This document shows, piece by piece, positions 17,276 through 25,557 of a DNA stretch of 58,611 nt. The position numbers and the translations under genes are program-made. Under the pieces are notes generated by a model. That model saw nothing but the letters and a program-made list of their open reading frames with translations, was not told where the DNA came from and made no database searches. The stretch is from an uncultured Clostridia bacterium (GTDB taxonomy: Bacteria > Bacillota_A > Clostridia > TANB77 > CAG-508): positions 1-58,611 of the forward strand of contig CALXZR010000021.1 of the NCBI GenBank assembly GCA_944393295.1, read 5' to 3'. Numbering within the stretch: position 1 is the first letter of the stretch; every line of letters starts with the position of its first letter.

Positions 17276-18937
17276 ATGAATGATTTAGAAATTGCAAGAA
17301 GCATTAAATTAGAAAACATAGCTTCTATAATAGAAAAAAATGGAATACAAGAAGAATATGTTGAACAGTATGGAAAGTATAAAGCAAAGATAAGAAATGA
17401 AATAACAGAAAATTTAAAAAATAGAGATGATGCTAATTTAATTCTTGTAACTTCTATAAACCCTACACCTTTAGGAGAAGGTAAAACTACTATAGCAATA
17501 GGTTTAGCTGATGCATTAAATAAATTAGATAAAAAAGCAATACTTGCTCTAAGAGAACCATCTTTAGGTCCTGTATTTGGTATAAAAGGAGGAGCTACTG
17601 GAGGTGGGTATGCACAAGTTGCTCCAATGGAGGAGATAAATCTTCATTTTACAGGAGATATACATGCTATAACTTCAGCAAATAATTTACTTGCAGCTAT
17701 GATAGATAACCATATTTTTTATGGAAATAAATTAAATTTCAAAAAAGTAATTTGGAAAAGATGTGTAGATTTAAATGATAGAGCTCTTAGAAAAATAGAA
17801 ATAGGACTTTCAAAAGAAAAAAATATGAAACCTAGAGAAGATGGTTTTGATATAAGTGTTGCTTCAGAAATAATGGCTATATTTTGTTTAGCAACAGATT
17901 TAACAGATTTAAAGAGAAGAATAGGTAATATTATAGTAGGTTTTAATGAAAATGATGAAGCAATTACTGCAAGAGATTTAAAGGCAGACGGAGCTTTAAC
18001 TGTTTTATTAAAAGATGCTTTTAATCCTAATGTTGTTCAAACTTTAGAACATAATCTAGCAATTATTCATGGTGGTCCTTTTGCAAATATTGCTCATGGT
18101 TGCAACAGTATAGTAGCAACTAAAATGGCTTTAAAGCTTGGTGATTATGTTGTTACAGAGGCAGGTTTTGGAGCAGATTTAGGAGCAGAAAAATTTGTGG
18201 ATATAAAATGTAGAAAAGCTAATATAAAACCGAAAGTTTCTGTATGTGTAGCTACTTTAAAAGCAATTAAATATCATGGAGGCTTAAGCGTAGAAGAATG
18301 TACGAAAGAAAATACAGAGGCTTTAAGATTAGGTGCACACAATCTTTTAAAACATATTAAAAATCTAAGAGATGAGATGGGATTAAATGTAATAGTTGCA
18401 ATTAATAAATTTACTAATGATACAGATAAGGAAATTAAAATATTAGAAGAAATTTTAAAACAAAATAATATTGAGCTAAGCTTAGCAGAAGTATGGAGCA
18501 AAGGTGGAGACGGTGCTATAGATTTAGCAGAAAAGGTTATTAAATTAGCTAATACAGAAAACAAATTTAGATATGTATATGAATTAGAAGATAGTTTAAA
18601 AACGAAGATAGAGAAAATTGCTAAAAAAATATATGGAGCAGATGGAGTAGAATATTCAGAAGAAGCAGAAAAAGATTTAGAACATTTTGAAAAATTAGGA
18701 TATAAAGAATTTCCAATATGTATAGCTAAAACGCAATATTCTTTTTCAGATGATGCTAAAAATTTACTTTGTGATAAACCTTATAAAATACATATAAATG
18801 AAGTGATTTTGAAAGCTGGTGCAGAATTTATTGTTGCCAAAACAGGAAAAATATTTACAATGCCAGGACTTCCAAGAATTCCTTCAGCAGAAAACATAGA
18901 TTTAGACGAAAATGGAAATATAATTGGAATATTTTAA
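17276..18937 (+). CDS. fhs: Formate--tetrahydrofolate ligase
   Basis: It forms 10-formyl-tetrahydrofolate from formate, ATP and THF, feeding purines and fMet-tRNA. The P-loop is TPLGEGKTTIAIGL (residues about 63-76), followed by EPSLGPVFGIKGGATGGGYA and FTGDIHAI. The C-terminus has TGKIFTMPGLPRIPSAE. At 553 aa it is full length. The ribosome-binding site AAGGAGGGG is strong. It is the last gene of the rightward run and ends at a bidirectional terminator. Confidence 0.97.
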   Translation: MNDLEIARSIKLENIASIIEKNGIQEEYVEQYGKYKAKIRNEITENLKNRDDANLILVTSINPTPLGEGKTTIAIGLADALNKLDKKAILALREPSLGPVFGIKGGATGGGYAQVAPMEEINLHFTGDIHAITSANNLLAAMIDNHIFYGNKLNFKKVIWKRCVDLNDRALRKIEIGLSKEKNMKPREDGFDISVASEIMAIFCLATDLTDLKRRIGNIIVGFNENDEAITARDLKADGALTVLLKDAFNPNVVQTLEHNLAIIHGGPFANIAHGCNSIVATKMALKLGDYVVTEAGFGADLGAEKFVDIKCRKANIKPKVSVCVATLKAIKYHGGLSVEECTKENTEALRLGAHNLLKHIKNLRDEMGLNVIVAINKFTNDTDKEIKILEEILKQNNIELSLAEVWSKGGDGAIDLAEKVIKLANTENKFRYVYELEDSLKTKIEKIAKKIYGADGVEYSEEAEKDLEHFEKLGYKEFPICIAKTQYSFSDDAKNLLCDKPYKIHINEVILKAGAEFIVAKTGKIFTMPGLPRIPSAENIDLDENGNIIGIF

Positions 18938-18939
18938 AA

Positions 18940-18976
18940 ACAAAAAAGAAACAAGTTTAAACTTGTTTCTTTTTTT
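18940..18976. terminator. Bidirectional terminator between fhs and the convergent gene
   Basis: A near-perfect palindrome: AAGAAACAAGTTT followed by AAACTTGTTTCTT, flanked by A runs on the left and T runs on the right, so it can act on both strands. Confidence 0.85.
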
Positions 18977-18993
18977 AGATTAATTTTTTTATA

Positions 18994-20223
18994 TTAATTG
19001 TTTTCGGAAGAATCAAATTGTTTATGTAAGAATTTTGGAATAGAAACTAATGCTTTATAAAAAGCTAGTTTTATTTTCTTTTTTATAAAATAGAATTTAT
19101 TTAATTTTCTAGGACTAACTAAAAAATCATTTTGTTCTTTTACCACAGATAAAGCAACATTTTCTTCTACTCTTGAATTTTCTTTTTCTTGAGTAACTTC
19201 TTCTAACAAAGATGGTTCATAAACTTCTGGCTCATCCTCAATAACAGTAAAGTCTTTTTTTGGAGTTTCTACAACTGCTGCAGCAACAATATTTTCTTCT
19301 ACTTTTTTATCTTCTATTTTATTTTCTACTATATTTTCTGGTTGCTCTGGATTTTTAATATCTTCTGTTTCAAACAATTCTTCAATATTTTCTATTTTAT
19401 GGAATTGTTGTGGAGCAGGAGTTTCTTGAACTTGTGCAGCTTTAGTATTTTCTGCTAAAGTTTCTATTAAATTATCTATATTATTTAATTTTTCTTCTTC
19501 TGCATTTGATATTGGTTTAACTTCTTCATAGAAAGGTACTAAAATATCTTCAACTAATGTTGATGTTTTTTGTGTATGTGTAGGAAATTCTGAAACTTCA
19601 TTTTCTACATTATTTGAAATAATAGGTTCATCAATTTCAGTTGCTACATTTTCTAAAACAGCTGCTGAGTCAGAAGAAGCTATTACAGGATTTAAAATTT
19701 CCTCAATTAAAGCATCTAAATCAAAGTTATCAGAACTATTTTCTTTTTCATCGTATGGTATAAAAGAAGGAGTAATAGTTTTTTGATTTGTATTTTCATT
19801 TGAAGAATCAAATAATTCATCAAATAGTAGGGAAATTTCTTTTTCTAAATTTTTTAGTTCTTGTTGAGTATCTGAAACAGCTGCATCTTCATTAGAATCT
19901 TGAATTTCAACAGGTTCTAAAACTTCTTGAACTTTCTCAATTGGTGATATATAATTAAAAGAATTATTATTGTCCCAGTTATAATTTTCATTTCTAAAAC
20001 AGAAATTAAAAGTATCATAAGGTTTAATTTCAACTTCTACTTCAAAACCATTTTCTACTTTATTCATTTGTTTTTCTTGAGTATATTCCCAATTGTTACC
20101 AAAACCATATACAATTGTTAAAGATTGAGAACCATTTTTAAATAGTCTTCCATGATAATTGATTTTAGCAATTTTGTTTTCAATTAATTTGTCATTAAAA
20201 GAAATTTCGTTTGTAAATTCCAT
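18994..20223 (-). CDS. Protein with N-terminal starch-binding-like module and long acidic disordered region
   Basis: Residues about 15-95 resemble a CBM53-type carbohydrate-binding module: INYHGRLFKNGSQSLTIVYG, FGNNWEYT and YNWDNNNSF. Residues 100-370 are rich in Glu, Asn, Val and Ser with no clear domain. The last 35 residues (KLNKFYFIKKKIKLAFYK and onward) form a basic amphipathic helix that could bind membrane or DNA. No signal peptide is seen, so a cytoplasmic glycan such as glycogen is a plausible ligand. It is a single-gene unit with its own promoter. Confidence 0.6.
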   Translation of the reverse strand: MEFTNEISFNDKLIENKIAKINYHGRLFKNGSQSLTIVYGFGNNWEYTQEKQMNKVENGFEVEVEIKPYDTFNFCFRNENYNWDNNNSFNYISPIEKVQEVLEPVEIQDSNEDAAVSDTQQELKNLEKEISLLFDELFDSSNENTNQKTITPSFIPYDEKENSSDNFDLDALIEEILNPVIASSDSAAVLENVATEIDEPIISNNVENEVSEFPTHTQKTSTLVEDILVPFYEEVKPISNAEEEKLNNIDNLIETLAENTKAAQVQETPAPQQFHKIENIEELFETEDIKNPEQPENIVENKIEDKKVEENIVAAAVVETPKKDFTVIEDEPEVYEPSLLEEVTQEKENSRVEENVALSVVKEQNDFLVSPRKLNKFYFIKKKIKLAFYKALVSIPKFLHKQFDSSENN

Positions 20224-20253
20224 AATTTTTCTCCTACTTATATCATTTTCTAC

Positions 20254-20282
20254 ATTATAATAATAAATTTATAAAAATTCAA
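20254..20282 (-). promoter_or_regulatory. Sigma-A promoter for the carbohydrate-binding protein
   Basis: On the minus strand TTGAAT (20282-20277), 17 bases, TATAAT (20259-20254); AGGAG follows before the ATG. Confidence 0.65.
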
Positions 20283-20367
20283 TAAAAAAAAGCTAGAAAA
20301 ATCAAAAAAAACATTAAATTTTAATAACAATATTACGGAAATATTACAAAAAACAAAGTATAAAATC

Positions 20368-20394
20368 TTGAAATAAGGAAATGCTAGGTATAAT
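20368..20394 (+). promoter_or_regulatory. Possible promoter of sleB
   Basis: TTGAAA (20368-20373), 15-base spacer, TATAAT (20389-20394). The spacer is short for sigma-A. SleB is usually made in the forespore under sigma-G, but I see no clean sigma-G match here. Confidence 0.3.
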
Positions 20395-20453
20395 TGGAAA
20401 ATAAACACTTTAAAGAGCTACCAAGTTTAATATGAAATAAAGGAGAATTTTAT

Positions 20454-21125
20454 ATGAAAAGGTTTTTAAAAATTGGAATTTTAATTTGTGTTTTTGCCAT
20501 TTCTATTTTTTTGATAGAAAGCTTATATTCAACAGTATATGCTTTATCTAAATACGGTTCAAGGGGAGAAGAAGTAAAGCAAATACAAACAAAATTAAAA
20601 AGATGGGGATATTATAGTGGAGAAGTAGATGGTATTTATGGTTCAAAAACACTTTCTGCTGTTAAATATTTTCAAAGAAAAAATGGGCTAACTGTAGATG
20701 GAATAGCAGGACCAGCCACTCTTAAAGCTTTAGGAATAACAAGTAGTTCAAATTCATCAGGAAGTAGCAGTAGCAATAGTAATTTATATTTATTGTCTAA
20801 AGTTGTATATTCAGAAGCTAGAGGTGAGCCATATAAAGGACAAGTTGCTGTTGCTGCTGTTGTACTAAATAGAATGTCAAGTTCTAAATTTCCAAATACA
20901 ATGGCAGGGGTTGTTTACCAAGAGGGAGCTTTCACAGCTGTTGCAGATGGACAAATAAATCTAGAACCTGATGCAACTGCAAGAAAGGCTGCTCAAGATG
21001 CTATTAATGGTTGGGATCCTACTTCGGGTTGTATTTATTATTTTAATCCGAATACTGCTACTTCAAGTTGGATATGGTCTAGACCACAGGTAATAACAAT
21101 AGGTAAACACATTTTTTGTAAATAA
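20454..21125 (+). CDS. sleB: Spore cortex-lytic enzyme SleB
   Basis: A lytic transglycosylase that degrades spore cortex peptidoglycan in germination. A signal peptide (residues 1-30) is followed by a peptidoglycan-binding domain (SRGEEVKQIQTKLKRWGYY to DGIAGPATLKALG), a Ser/Asn linker and the catalytic Hydrolase_2 domain with KVVYSEARGEPYKGQVAVA (catalytic Glu in SEARGE) and VVYQEGAFTAV. Length 223 aa is close to family size. No ypeB neighbour is seen in the window. Confidence 0.93.
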   Translation: MKRFLKIGILICVFAISIFLIESLYSTVYALSKYGSRGEEVKQIQTKLKRWGYYSGEVDGIYGSKTLSAVKYFQRKNGLTVDGIAGPATLKALGITSSSNSSGSSSSNSNLYLLSKVVYSEARGEPYKGQVAVAAVVLNRMSSSKFPNTMAGVVYQEGAFTAVADGQINLEPDATARKAAQDAINGWDPTSGCIYYFNPNTATSSWIWSRPQVITIGKHIFCK

Positions 21126-21214
21126 ATTTAAAGAAAGTAAAATATAAAGGATATAATTGACAAAATAATAACATATTGATAATATTATATAATAAAAGTT
21201 GGAGGAAATTTTTA

Positions 21215-21718
21215 ATGCAATTATATCCGAAATTATATTGTGATAAAATTACAGATCTTACAATTGAAACTTTGCAAAAAAATAATATAAAAGGATTAAT
21301 TTTAGACGTAGATAATACTTTAATTGATTATGAAAAAAATATGCTACCAGGATTAGAAGAATGGATAAAAAATGTTAAAAAACATAAAATTAAATGTATA
21401 ATAGTTTCAAATAGTAATAAAAAAGAAAAAGTAAAAACTGTTGCAAATGTATTGGATATTCCATATATATTTTTTGCAACGAAACCATTAAAAAGAGGCT
21501 TTAACAAAGCAAAAGCAATTTTAGAATTAGATAATAAGGAAATTGCTGTTGTTGGAGATCAAATTTTTACAGATATTATTGGAGCAAATCGTTTGGAGAT
21601 GTTTTCAATATTAGTAAAGCCAATTAATGAAAAAGATATATTAATAACAAAATGGAAAAGACCAATAGAGGAAAAAATTATACAAAAATATTTTAAGAAA
21701 CAAAATACGAAAGATTAG
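21215..21718 (+). CDS. YqeG family HAD-type phosphatase
   Basis: A HAD IIIA phosphatase of 167 residues. Motif I is ILDVDNTLIDY, motif II is VSNSNKKEK, and motif IV is VVGDQIFTDIIGANR; these match the YqeG family (PGP phosphatase-like). ATG at 21215 is chosen because GGAGGAAAT lies 9 bases upstream and the family starts with a short LYPKLY segment. It is followed 11 bases later by the prepilin peptidase gene. Confidence 0.87.
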   Translation: MQLYPKLYCDKITDLTIETLQKNNIKGLILDVDNTLIDYEKNMLPGLEEWIKNVKKHKIKCIIVSNSNKKEKVKTVANVLDIPYIFFATKPLKRGFNKAKAILELDNKEIAVVGDQIFTDIIGANRLEMFSILVKPINEKDILITKWKRPIEEKIIQKYFKKQNTKD

Positions 21719-21729
21719 AGGAAAAAGAA

Positions 21730-22500
21730 ATGTATTTTAATGATGTACACATAATTTTTTATTTATTAATTGCAATTTTAGGATTTTTTATTGGAAAATT
21801 TATAGCTTGGTGCAATATGTGTTTTCCAGAAGATAAGAAAATTTTAAGTAAAGAATTTTTTAAGGCAAATAAAGAAGGTTTAGAAAATAATTATATTTTA
21901 ATGTGTCTAACAGCAATTTTATATATTGCTCTACTTTATAAATTTGGAATAAAAAATGAATTTTACAAGAATTTAGACTTAATAAAATTTTTAATTCTAA
22001 CACCTATGCTTCTTAGTGCATTTTTTGTTGATTTAAAACATAGAATAATACCAAATCGTTTGAATTTAACAATTTTTGAAGTTGGACTAATATTAGTTTT
22101 TCTATATGGATTAAATAATATAAACATTGCAAAGGATATGCTTTTAGGAATGCTTACTGGTGCAGGAATATTTACAGCTATAACTCTTTTAGGAGGTTTA
22201 ATTGCTGGAAAAGAGGCAATGGGATTAGGTGATGTAAAGTTTATGGGAGCTGTTGGTTTATTTTTTGGGGTAAATACAATAGCAGAAATATCACTTTTAG
22301 CGTTTTTTATTGCTGCAGTATTATCAATTGTAATATTAATTGTAAGACATATTGCAAAAAAAGAAGATGAATATATTCCTTTCGGACCTTTTCTTGTTTT
22401 AGCATCAATATTTTGTATTTTTGCACCAACTAATACAGTATTTATTTCCTTTTTTGGCTTCTGCAGAATGTTAAGTAACAAATTGTTAGGAATATCTTAA
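21730..22500 (+). CDS. Prepilin peptidase (A24 family)
   Basis: A multi-helix membrane protein of 256 residues. The two catalytic Asp regions are visible: FFVDLKHRIIPNRLNLT and GKEAMGLGDVKFMGAVGLFFG (GxGD motif). It lacks the paired Cys of the long PilD methylase domain. Such enzymes cleave the leader of type IV pilin-like proteins. No pilus assembly genes lie nearby, but a pilin-like protein is encoded at 34596-35564. Confidence 0.85.
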   Translation: MYFNDVHIIFYLLIAILGFFIGKFIAWCNMCFPEDKKILSKEFFKANKEGLENNYILMCLTAILYIALLYKFGIKNEFYKNLDLIKFLILTPMLLSAFFVDLKHRIIPNRLNLTIFEVGLILVFLYGLNNINIAKDMLLGMLTGAGIFTAITLLGGLIAGKEAMGLGDVKFMGAVGLFFGVNTIAEISLLAFFIAAVLSIVILIVRHIAKKEDEYIPFGPFLVLASIFCIFAPTNTVFISFFGFCRMLSNKLLGIS

Positions 22501-22525
22501 AAAAATAAGAAAAGAGGTGCTTTTT

Positions 22526-23593
22526 ATGAATGAAAGACTTAAATGGCTTAGAAATCAAATTAAATCTTTAAAATTGGATGGTATGATTGTATCAAATCCA
22601 ATTAATATTAAATATTTAACAGGACTAAGTGCAGAAGGAACATTTATAATAGCTCCTAGAGAGAATGTTTTTATTACAGATAGTAGATTTATAGAAGAAG
22701 TCAATAGTAAGTTAACTATTAGTGATGAAATTATAGCCTATGATTCAAAAGATGTTAGCAAATATGATTATGAAGGTTTTTTTATGATTTGTGAAAATGT
22801 AGGCTTTGAAGAAAATTTTGTAACTTATGCAAATTATCAAAAATACCTGCAAACTTATAAAGTTAATTTAGTAGAAACAGAAGGAATTATAGAAAAACAG
22901 AGAATTATTAAAGATGAAGATGAAATAAATAATATAAAAAAAGCTTGTGAAATAACTGATAATACCTTTGAATATATTATACATAATATTAAAAAGGGGA
23001 TGACAGAAAAGCAAGTAGCTTTTGAAATTGAAAAGTATATGATTTCTCAAGGTGCCGACGGATTAGCTTTTGAAACTATTGTAGCGTCTGGAGAACATAG
23101 TTCTATGCCACATGCAGTTCCAACGGATAGAAAAATAAAAGATGGAGATATTTTATTATTTGATATGGGAGCAAAATATAAAGGTTATGCTTCAGATTTA
23201 TCTAGAACAGTATTTGTTGGAGAAAATAAAATATATGAAGACGAATATAAATATGTATTAGAAAAACAGAGAGAAATTTACAAAAATTTTAAGGATGGTA
23301 TTAATATAAAACCTATTCTAAAACAAATTGAAGAGGATTATAACGAAAATGGATATGAAGTAATGCATGCTTTTGGACATGGCGTTGGATTAGAAATTCA
23401 TGAAGATCCATTTTTAAGAACTAAAACAGATCAAATTCTAAAAAAAGATATGATACTTGCAATAGAACCTGGTATTTACGTAGAAGGAAAATTTGGAATT
23501 AGAATAGAGGATACTTTTTTGGTAACTCAAAATGAGTGTATTAATTTAACTAAATGTAGTAAAGATTATATTAAAGTTACGTTAAAGTCTTGA
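22526..23593 (+). CDS. Xaa-Pro aminopeptidase/dipeptidase, M24 family
   Basis: N-terminal creatinase-like domain (MNERLKWLRNQIKSLKLDGM, ITDSRFIEEV) and C-terminal pita-bread metallopeptidase. Metal ligands are visible in LLFDMGAKYKGYASDLSRT (two Asp), HAFGHGVGLEIHEDP (His), AIEPGIY (Glu) and GIRIEDTFLV (Glu). Length 355 aa is typical for the form next to efp. The ATG at 22526 follows AAGAGGTGC. Its stop overlaps the -35 box of efp. Confidence 0.9.
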   Translation: MNERLKWLRNQIKSLKLDGMIVSNPINIKYLTGLSAEGTFIIAPRENVFITDSRFIEEVNSKLTISDEIIAYDSKDVSKYDYEGFFMICENVGFEENFVTYANYQKYLQTYKVNLVETEGIIEKQRIIKDEDEINNIKKACEITDNTFEYIIHNIKKGMTEKQVAFEIEKYMISQGADGLAFETIVASGEHSSMPHAVPTDRKIKDGDILLFDMGAKYKGYASDLSRTVFVGENKIYEDEYKYVLEKQREIYKNFKDGINIKPILKQIEEDYNENGYEVMHAFGHGVGLEIHEDPFLRTKTDQILKKDMILAIEPGIYVEGKFGIRIEDTFLVTQNECINLTKCSKDYIKVTLKS

Positions 23594-23618
23594 TTTTAGT
23601 GAAAAAATATGCTATTAT
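23590..23618 (+). promoter_or_regulatory. Sigma-A promoter of efp
   Basis: TTGATT (23590-23595) overlaps the stop codon of the M24 peptidase; 17 bases later extended -10 TGcTATTAT (23610-23618). Confidence 0.55.
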
Positions 23619-23662
23619 CTAAGATAGTTTAGTAGAAAATTTAGGAAAAGAGGTAAAAGAAA

Positions 23663-24229
23663 ATGGCAGAAGTATATATGGCAGGAGATTTAAGAAACGG
23701 AACAACATTTGAGTTAGATTCAAACGTATTTAAAGTTGTTGAATTTCAACACGTAAAGCCTGGAAAAGGAGCAGCTTTTGTTAGAGTAAAAATGAAAAAT
23801 GTTGTAACAGGAGCAGTAATTGAAAGAACTTTTAATCCATCTGAAAAATTACAAGGTGCTGAGATAGAAAAAAGAGAAATGCAATATTTATATAATGATG
23901 GAGAATTGTATTATTTTATGGATAATACAACTTTTGAACAAATTCCATTAAACGAAGATCAAATTGGAGATGCATTAAAATACATTAAAGAAAATATGAA
24001 TGTTACAATTCAATCTATAAAAGGAAAAGTATTTAATGTAGAGCCACCAATGTTTGTGGAATTAGAAGTTACATATACAGAACCAGGTTTTAGTGGAAAT
24101 ACTACAACAACATCTGGAAAACCTGCAACATTAGAAAATGGTTTAGAAATTTCTGTACCTTTATTTGTAAATATAGGAGATATCATTAGAATAGACACAA
24201 GAACTGGTTTATATATGGAAAGACTATAG
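23663..24229 (+). CDS. efp: Translation elongation factor P
   Basis: EF-P relieves ribosome stalling at polyproline. Three beta domains are present; the loop [14 protein letters not shown] carries Lys35 at the tip, the position modified in many bacteria. [19 protein letters not shown] and [13 protein letters not shown] [20 protein letters not shown] follow. Length 188 aa is typical. No modification enzymes are encoded close by. Confidence 0.96.
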   Translation: MAEVYMAGDLRNGTTFELDSNVFKVVEFQHVKPGKGAAFVRVKMKNVVTGAVIERTFNPSEKLQGAEIEKREMQYLYNDGELYYFMDNTTFEQIPLNEDQIGDALKYIKENMNVTIQSIKGKVFNVEPPMFVELEVTYTEPGFSGNTTTTSGKPATLENGLEISVPLFVNIGDIIRIDTRTGLYMERL

Positions 24230-24246
24230 GAGGAAATTTAATTTCA

Positions 24247-24627
24247 ATGCTTGATAAAAAGTATAATGAAGTGATTGAAGATTTAAAGAACAATATGGAA
24301 AGTCCTATTGATTCTGAATATGCAAGAAAAGTAATTACAGATTTAACAATGACATATTTAGAAGAAATGAATAAATTAGAAAAGTCATATGAAAAAAGAA
24401 TTAAATTATGCAATTTAAAATTAGCCGAATTAGAGCGAAGAATAGAAAGTTTAGAAGAGGAAATTTTCGAAGATGGAGAAGAAGATTATATTTCTATTTT
24501 ATGCCCATATTGTAATGCTAATATTATTGTTGATTCTTCAAATCAAGAGAAAGAAATAGAATGCCCAGAATGTAATAATATGATAGAATTAGATTGGGAA
24601 GAAAATGAAGATGACGATATAATGTAA
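24247..24627 (+). CDS. CD1247-type protein with coiled coil and zinc ribbon
   Basis: A helical N-terminus (residues 1-80) with a coiled-coil stretch ends in an acidic linker, followed by a four-Cys zinc ribbon: CPYCN and CPECN. The tail is acidic. Homologues sit after efp in many Clostridia. Function is unknown. The ribosome-binding site overlaps the efp stop and is 13 bases from the ATG. Confidence 0.72.
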   Translation: MLDKKYNEVIEDLKNNMESPIDSEYARKVITDLTMTYLEEMNKLEKSYEKRIKLCNLKLAELERRIESLEEEIFEDGEEDYISILCPYCNANIIVDSSNQEKEIECPECNNMIELDWEENEDDDIM

Positions 24628-24635
24628 AATTTTTT

Positions 24636-24670
24636 CAAGAAGTAATATTTATGTATTACTTCTTTTTTAT
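24636..24670. terminator. Terminator between convergent genes
   Basis: Stem AGAAGTAATA / TATTACTTCT with a short loop, followed by TTTTTTATTTT. It overlaps the end of the convergent M23 gene. Confidence 0.75.
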
Positions 24671-25242
24671 TTTTCTAAGTTAGGAAAAAAAGTAAGAGGA
24701 TTAATAGTGATATTATCTTTTTTTATAGTTAAATGCAAATGTGGACCAGTAGAAGCTCCATTTGTAAATTTACCACTTGAATCTTTGTATGGATTGTTTG
24801 GAACATTTTCAACATATTTAGGACCTACTTTAGAAATTGATTCTCCCTTAGAGATAAATTCTGAAACTGAAACTTCAAAATTTGGATTAACATGACAATA
24901 GGAAATTTGATATGGTGGAGAAGATATGGTTATAGTAAAACCCCCAGCGCCTTTAAATCCTGTAAAAGTTACATATCCATCACATATAGATACAATCTTA
25001 CTTCCTTCAGGAGCACCAATATCAATTCCAGAATGAAAAGTAGAAGCTCCAGCAGTAGGTGCTTTTCTATGACCATAATTAGAAGTAATTGTATAATAGT
25101 TTGGCGTAGGCCATACAAAATCTGTTTGGGGTAGAGAAATTAAATTATTTTCTTGCAGAATAATTGGCAAAAAAAATACACAAATACTAATTGATAGAAG
25201 AATAATAATTAAATAATAAAAAACTAAATATTTTTGAATCAT
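24667..25242 (-). CDS. M23 family metallopeptidase (membrane-anchored)
   Basis: An N-terminal transmembrane helix (residues 7-28) is followed by a LytM-type domain. Zinc ligands are in FHSGIDIGAPEG (His, Asp) and GPHLHLTI (His), with the catalytic His in SYCHV. YYTITSNYGHRKAP precedes, as in spore and cell wall endopeptidases. At 191 residues it is compact, with no coiled-coil regulator domain. Its substrate should be a peptide cross-link in peptidoglycan. Confidence 0.88.
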   Translation of the reverse strand: MIQKYLVFYYLIIILLSISICVFFLPIILQENNLISLPQTDFVWPTPNYYTITSNYGHRKAPTAGASTFHSGIDIGAPEGSKIVSICDGYVTFTGFKGAGGFTITISSPPYQISYCHVNPNFEVSVSEFISKGESISKVGPKYVENVPNNPYKDSSGKFTNGASTGPHLHLTIKKDNITINPLTFFPNLEK

Positions 25243-25267
25243 AATACCTTTCTAGAATATTTAAAAA

Positions 25268-25303
25268 AGAAAAAATAAAACTGGATAGAAAATATCCAGT
25301 TTT
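25268..25303 (-). terminator. Terminator after tRNA-Trp
   Basis: Inverted repeat AAAACTGGATA (25277-25287) / TATCCAGTTTT (25293-25303); on the minus strand the T run is TTTTATTTTTTC. Confidence 0.75.
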
Positions 25304-25377
25304 TGGCAGGGGTGGAAAGAATCGAACTCTCATCAGGAGTTTTGGAGACTCTTATTCTACCATTGAACTACACCCCT
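25304..25377 (-). tRNA. tRNA-Trp (anticodon CCA)
   Basis: The minus strand reads AGGGGTGTAGTTCAATGGTA at the 5' end, a D-arm with GTTC/GAAT, an anticodon loop CTCCAAA (anticodon CCA), T-arm with GTTCGATTC and a 3' end CACCCCTGCCA with encoded CCA. Total 74 nt. It has a strong promoter and its own terminator. Confidence 0.95.
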
Positions 25378-25408
25378 ATATTTAAAGCTACCGCTTAAGT
25401 CTTTTAAT

Positions 25409-25437
25409 ATTATACACGAGATAGTTTTAAAATGCAA
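25409..25437 (-). promoter_or_regulatory. Promoter of tRNA-Trp
   Basis: On the minus strand TTGCAT (25437-25432), 17 bases, TATAAT (25414-25409). Confidence 0.75.
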
Positions 25438-25557
25438 TAGTAAGTTTAAAAATTTAGTAAATTATTTTTTACTTTTTAAATAGTATTTACAAAATAAGAA
25501 AAATAAAATAAAATGTTATTAAAATTAAGATTTTCAATAACCTATGGGAGGTGTGCT

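Noticed and set aside
21963..22481. 172-residue minus-strand ORF opposite the prepilin peptidase
   Set aside because: Mirror frame of a hydrophobic gene with GxGD motif on the plus strand; no start signals.
24892..25134. 80-residue plus-strand ORF
   Set aside because: Opposite to the M23 peptidase, whose zinc ligands are all present; composition is Ser/Arg/Tyr-rich as expected for a shadow frame.
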